Origin: Dendrolimus kikuchii
Lineage: Eukaryota; Arthropoda; Insecta; Lepidoptera; Lasiocampidae
Direction: 5' to 3'
Assembly (NCBI GenBank): GCA_019925095.2
Contig: CM034392.1
Span: 22,054,387-22,118,386 of the forward strand
DNA length: 64,000 nucleotides
The position numbers and the translations under genes were made by a program. The notes under the pieces are model-generated. The model had not been told where the DNA came from. It was given only the letters and a program-made list of their open reading frames with translations, and ran no database searches. Shown here piece after piece: positions 61,885 through 64,000 of the stretch (its first letter is position 1; every line of letters begins with the position of its first letter).

Positions 61885-63560
61885 CTATGTTAACCCCAAA
61901 GAGCTCAAGCATTTGTAGTGTCTCAGCTTAGGCAATGCCTTAGTGAGAATGTCTGCTGTTTGGTGAGTTGATGGTATGAATTTTATAACGACTTGTTTGG
62001 TTGAGATGCAGTCACGAATAAAATGATGTCGAATATCAATGTGTTTGGTGCGAGAGTGATGTGTATTATTTTTAGTGAGTGAGATGGCACTTTGATTGTC
62101 GCACAATATTGTTAAAGGTGGTGATGATTGGAAGATGTCATTAATGAGCGATCGGATATAAATGGCCTCCTTACAGGCCTCGCCAAGAGCCATGTACTCC
62201 GCCTCTGTTGTAGACTGAGCCACAGTTCTCTGTTTGCGTGACTCCCATGACACTGATGAACCGCTCATCTGGAACACATACCCTGTATAGGAGCGTCTGT
62301 CTATCAGACTACTTGCGTAATCAGCATCAGCATATCCAATCCCATCACTAGTATTGCTGTATGTAAGCTTTTTATCCTTCGTTGCCTTTAGGTAACGGAG
62401 AATACGCTTTGCAGCTCTCCATTGTACCTCCCCGTAATGTGCATTGAATTGGCTCAGAGCAGATACCGAGTAAGCTATATCAGGTCTGGTACCAATGGCA
62501 AGGTACATTAATGATCCAATGAGCTCCTGGAATGGTAAATCCGGCTTTTCATCGCCAGGGTTTGGCAGGACAAGTTGCGTACCCGTCTCCATGGGAGTAG
62601 ATACAGGAATACAGTCTTTCATCCCGAACTTTTCTACCACTTTCTCAATATATTTTGTTTGGTCAAGTGATAGATGGCCATTCTCTCTTGTCACTCTCAT
62701 TCCTAGACAGTCTTTTAGGGGGCCTAAATCTTTGATTACAAAGGACTTTTTTAACTCAGCTTTGAATTCTTCTTTTATCTTCTTATCATTGCTGAAGATG
62801 AAGAAATCGTCGACAAAAACAGCTACGATAAGCAACTTTGTATCTTCGTGCTTGTAATATATGCAGTGTTCTTTTTCGGAACGTCTGAACAAAAGCTTGT
62901 CCATAGCCTCACAAAGTTTTTTATTCCACTGCCGTGGAGCTTGTTTAAGTCCATAAAGAGATTTTTTGAGAAGGCAAACTTTAGATTTGTCATTGGAAAA
63001 ACCTTCGGGCTGCTCCATGAAGATTTCTTCTTCTAGATCGCCGTTAAGGAATGCTGTCTCGACGTCTAGGTGATCAATGTCTAAATTTAGTTTCACGGCG
63101 AAAGCCAGTAGAAGACGAATCGACGACAATCTTGCTACCGGTGCAAAAGTTTCGCCATAGTCAACACCATAGACTTGTGTGAATCCTTTGGCAACGAGTC
63201 TTGCTTTATGTTTCACAATGTCTCCATTTGTATCCTTCTTGACTTTGTACACCCACTTACATTTAATGACTTTTTTATCTACAGGTCTATTTACAAGCAT
63301 CCATGTTCCATGCTTTTGCAATGACTCATGTTCACACTGCATAGCTTTCAGCCACTCTTGACTATGACTATCTTCCAGAGCTTGCTTGTAAGTTTGCGGC
63401 TCGCAATCAGTGCTGCTAAGGTTTGCATAGTCTGCGTCAGAATATCTCGCAGGAGTACGATGGTTGCGAAGAGGATATCTGCGAGCAGTGATGTCTTCAG
63501 AAATATCAACAACTGGTGACACAGCTACAGGAACATCTTGAGGATCGACTTCGTGAGTCC
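61885..63560 (-). CDS. Ty1/copia polyprotein, RT-RNase H part, intact
   Basis: The reverse transcriptase copies element RNA into DNA and RNase H degrades the template. Numbered from a GTG at 63520, the frame has 545 codons and stays open upstream to about 63560 without an obvious ATG. Residues 55-300 form the RVT_2 domain: KARLVAKGFTQVYGVDYGET (105-124), HLDVETAFLNG (151-161, catalytic Asp), KSLYGLKQAPRQW (187-199), and FVDD (236-239). The RNase H region follows: GYADADYASS (396-405), TEAEYMAL (439-446), CDNQSAI (474-480) and KHIDIRHHFIRD (493-504), ending at residue 545. All key acidic residues are present and no stop or frameshift is seen, so the copy looks recent. Integrase and gag are not found upstream in this orientation; the frame runs into an opposing gag. 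Confidence 0.95.
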
Positions 63561-64000
63561 TACGCCGACTGTGGACTAGCGCGACGGTTAAAACTCATGA
63601 AGAAATTGCTTAATATCAAGCTTGAAACCTACTCTGGTATAGAGGCCTACGTAAATGAGATACGTCATGTTCAACAGGAACTGATCGCTATTCAAGCTGG
63701 CTTGGACGATGAACTTGTTGGTGTAATTATGCTGGCAGGACTCAACGACAGCTACAGACCGATGGTGATGGCAATAGAGCACTCCGGCATGCGGATATCC
63801 ACGGACTCAGTTGCATCGATCCTGCTCAAGGAGGAATACCGAGATGCCTCTACTACGTCGAGTTCCTTATTATCTAATGTGCCCGTGTCTAATAAAGATA
63901 ATATTGAATGCACATATTGCAAAAAGATTGGTCATGTAGTGTCTCAGTGTAGGAAACGTCTCAACCGACAAAAGTGTCAATCGTCATCATCTCATTCATG
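63540..64000 (+). CDS. Ty1/copia gag, partial, head-to-head with pol
   Basis: The reading frame from about 63540 encodes DRLRESYADCGLARRLKLMK, then LLNIKLETYSGIEAYVNEIR, VQQELIAIQAGLDDELVGVI, MLAGLNDSYRPMVMAIEHSG and ILLKEEYRDA. It carries a CCHC zinc knuckle CTYCKKIGHVVSQC at 63909-63950 (C-x2-C-x4-H-x4-C). This is the second half of a copia gag: capsid-like segment then nucleocapsid finger. Gag packages element RNA. It runs off the window end, and its N-terminus is cut near 63540, where the minus-strand pol begins. It is uncertain whether gag and pol belong to one rearranged element or to two copies of related elements. Confidence 0.88.

Noticed and set aside
62495..63519. Plus-strand frames of 60-120 codons across the copia pol
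   Set aside because: They are antisense shadows of the 545-codon RT-RNase H frame.

Overview
The window looks like a stretch of a lepidopteran (moth or butterfly) nuclear genome. It is AT-rich and intergenic or intronic, and transposable-element debris fills most of what can be recognised. The organism call rests on repeat types familiar from Lepidoptera: an RTE-like LINE with an (ATGT)n tail, a tRNA-derived SINE carrying the GGTGAAGGAAAACATCG block, and dispersed repeats beginning CTAGCTGACCCGGCAAACTT or ending in ATATTAGTA-like tracts. I cannot name a species. I found no convincing host protein-coding gene, rRNA, tRNA gene or CRISPR array. Most open frames of 60-150 codons are pieces of retrotransposons or chance.

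Layout. 0-3 kb: two solo LTRs in opposite orientation, one of them inside a MITE, then a SINE copy, a second MITE and an antisense LINE tail. 3.8-10.2 kb: dispersed repeats, tRNA-derived SINEs, two RTE tails, a 14-bp minisatellite and a 17-bp tandem repeat. 10.3-13.7 kb: an antisense LINE tail split by a SINE, a second LINE C-terminus, and a short LINE fragment with matching flanks. 15.5-17.9 kb: the longest RTE copy, a SINE and a LINE reverse-transcriptase tail. 18.3-26.5 kb: inverted-repeat elements, a third solo LTR and a PIF/Harbinger-like element with a 45-bp TIR and a transposase N-terminal remnant. 27-31 kb: SINE, Penelope-like arm, RTE and mariner remnants. 32.1-34.0 kb: the longest LINE relic (endonuclease to 3' tail, reverse-transcriptase active site lost). 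35.4-36.5 kb: a foldback element with ~245-bp inverted arms. 37.4-38.05 kb: a higher-order tandem array (six 103-bp repeats of four monomers). 38-56 kb: more RTE, Penelope-like, SINE and LTR copies between unique-looking AT-rich DNA. 59-61 kb: LINE C-terminal relics and a SINE. 61.4-64 kb: a Ty1/copia element whose intact reverse transcriptase/RNase H frame (minus strand) lies head-to-head with a gag frame (plus strand).

How the parts relate. The abundant ~300-bp SINE-like family shares its 3' end with the jockey/CR1-type LINE seen at 2.7, 33.9 and 47.9 kb, which suggests the LINE machinery moved it in trans. The RTE copies are 5'-truncated and several keep 10-13 bp target-site duplications, so recent target-primed insertions can be read directly. 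Penelope-like copies show the inverted-arm structure typical of that group. The only long intact coding frame is the copia polymerase.
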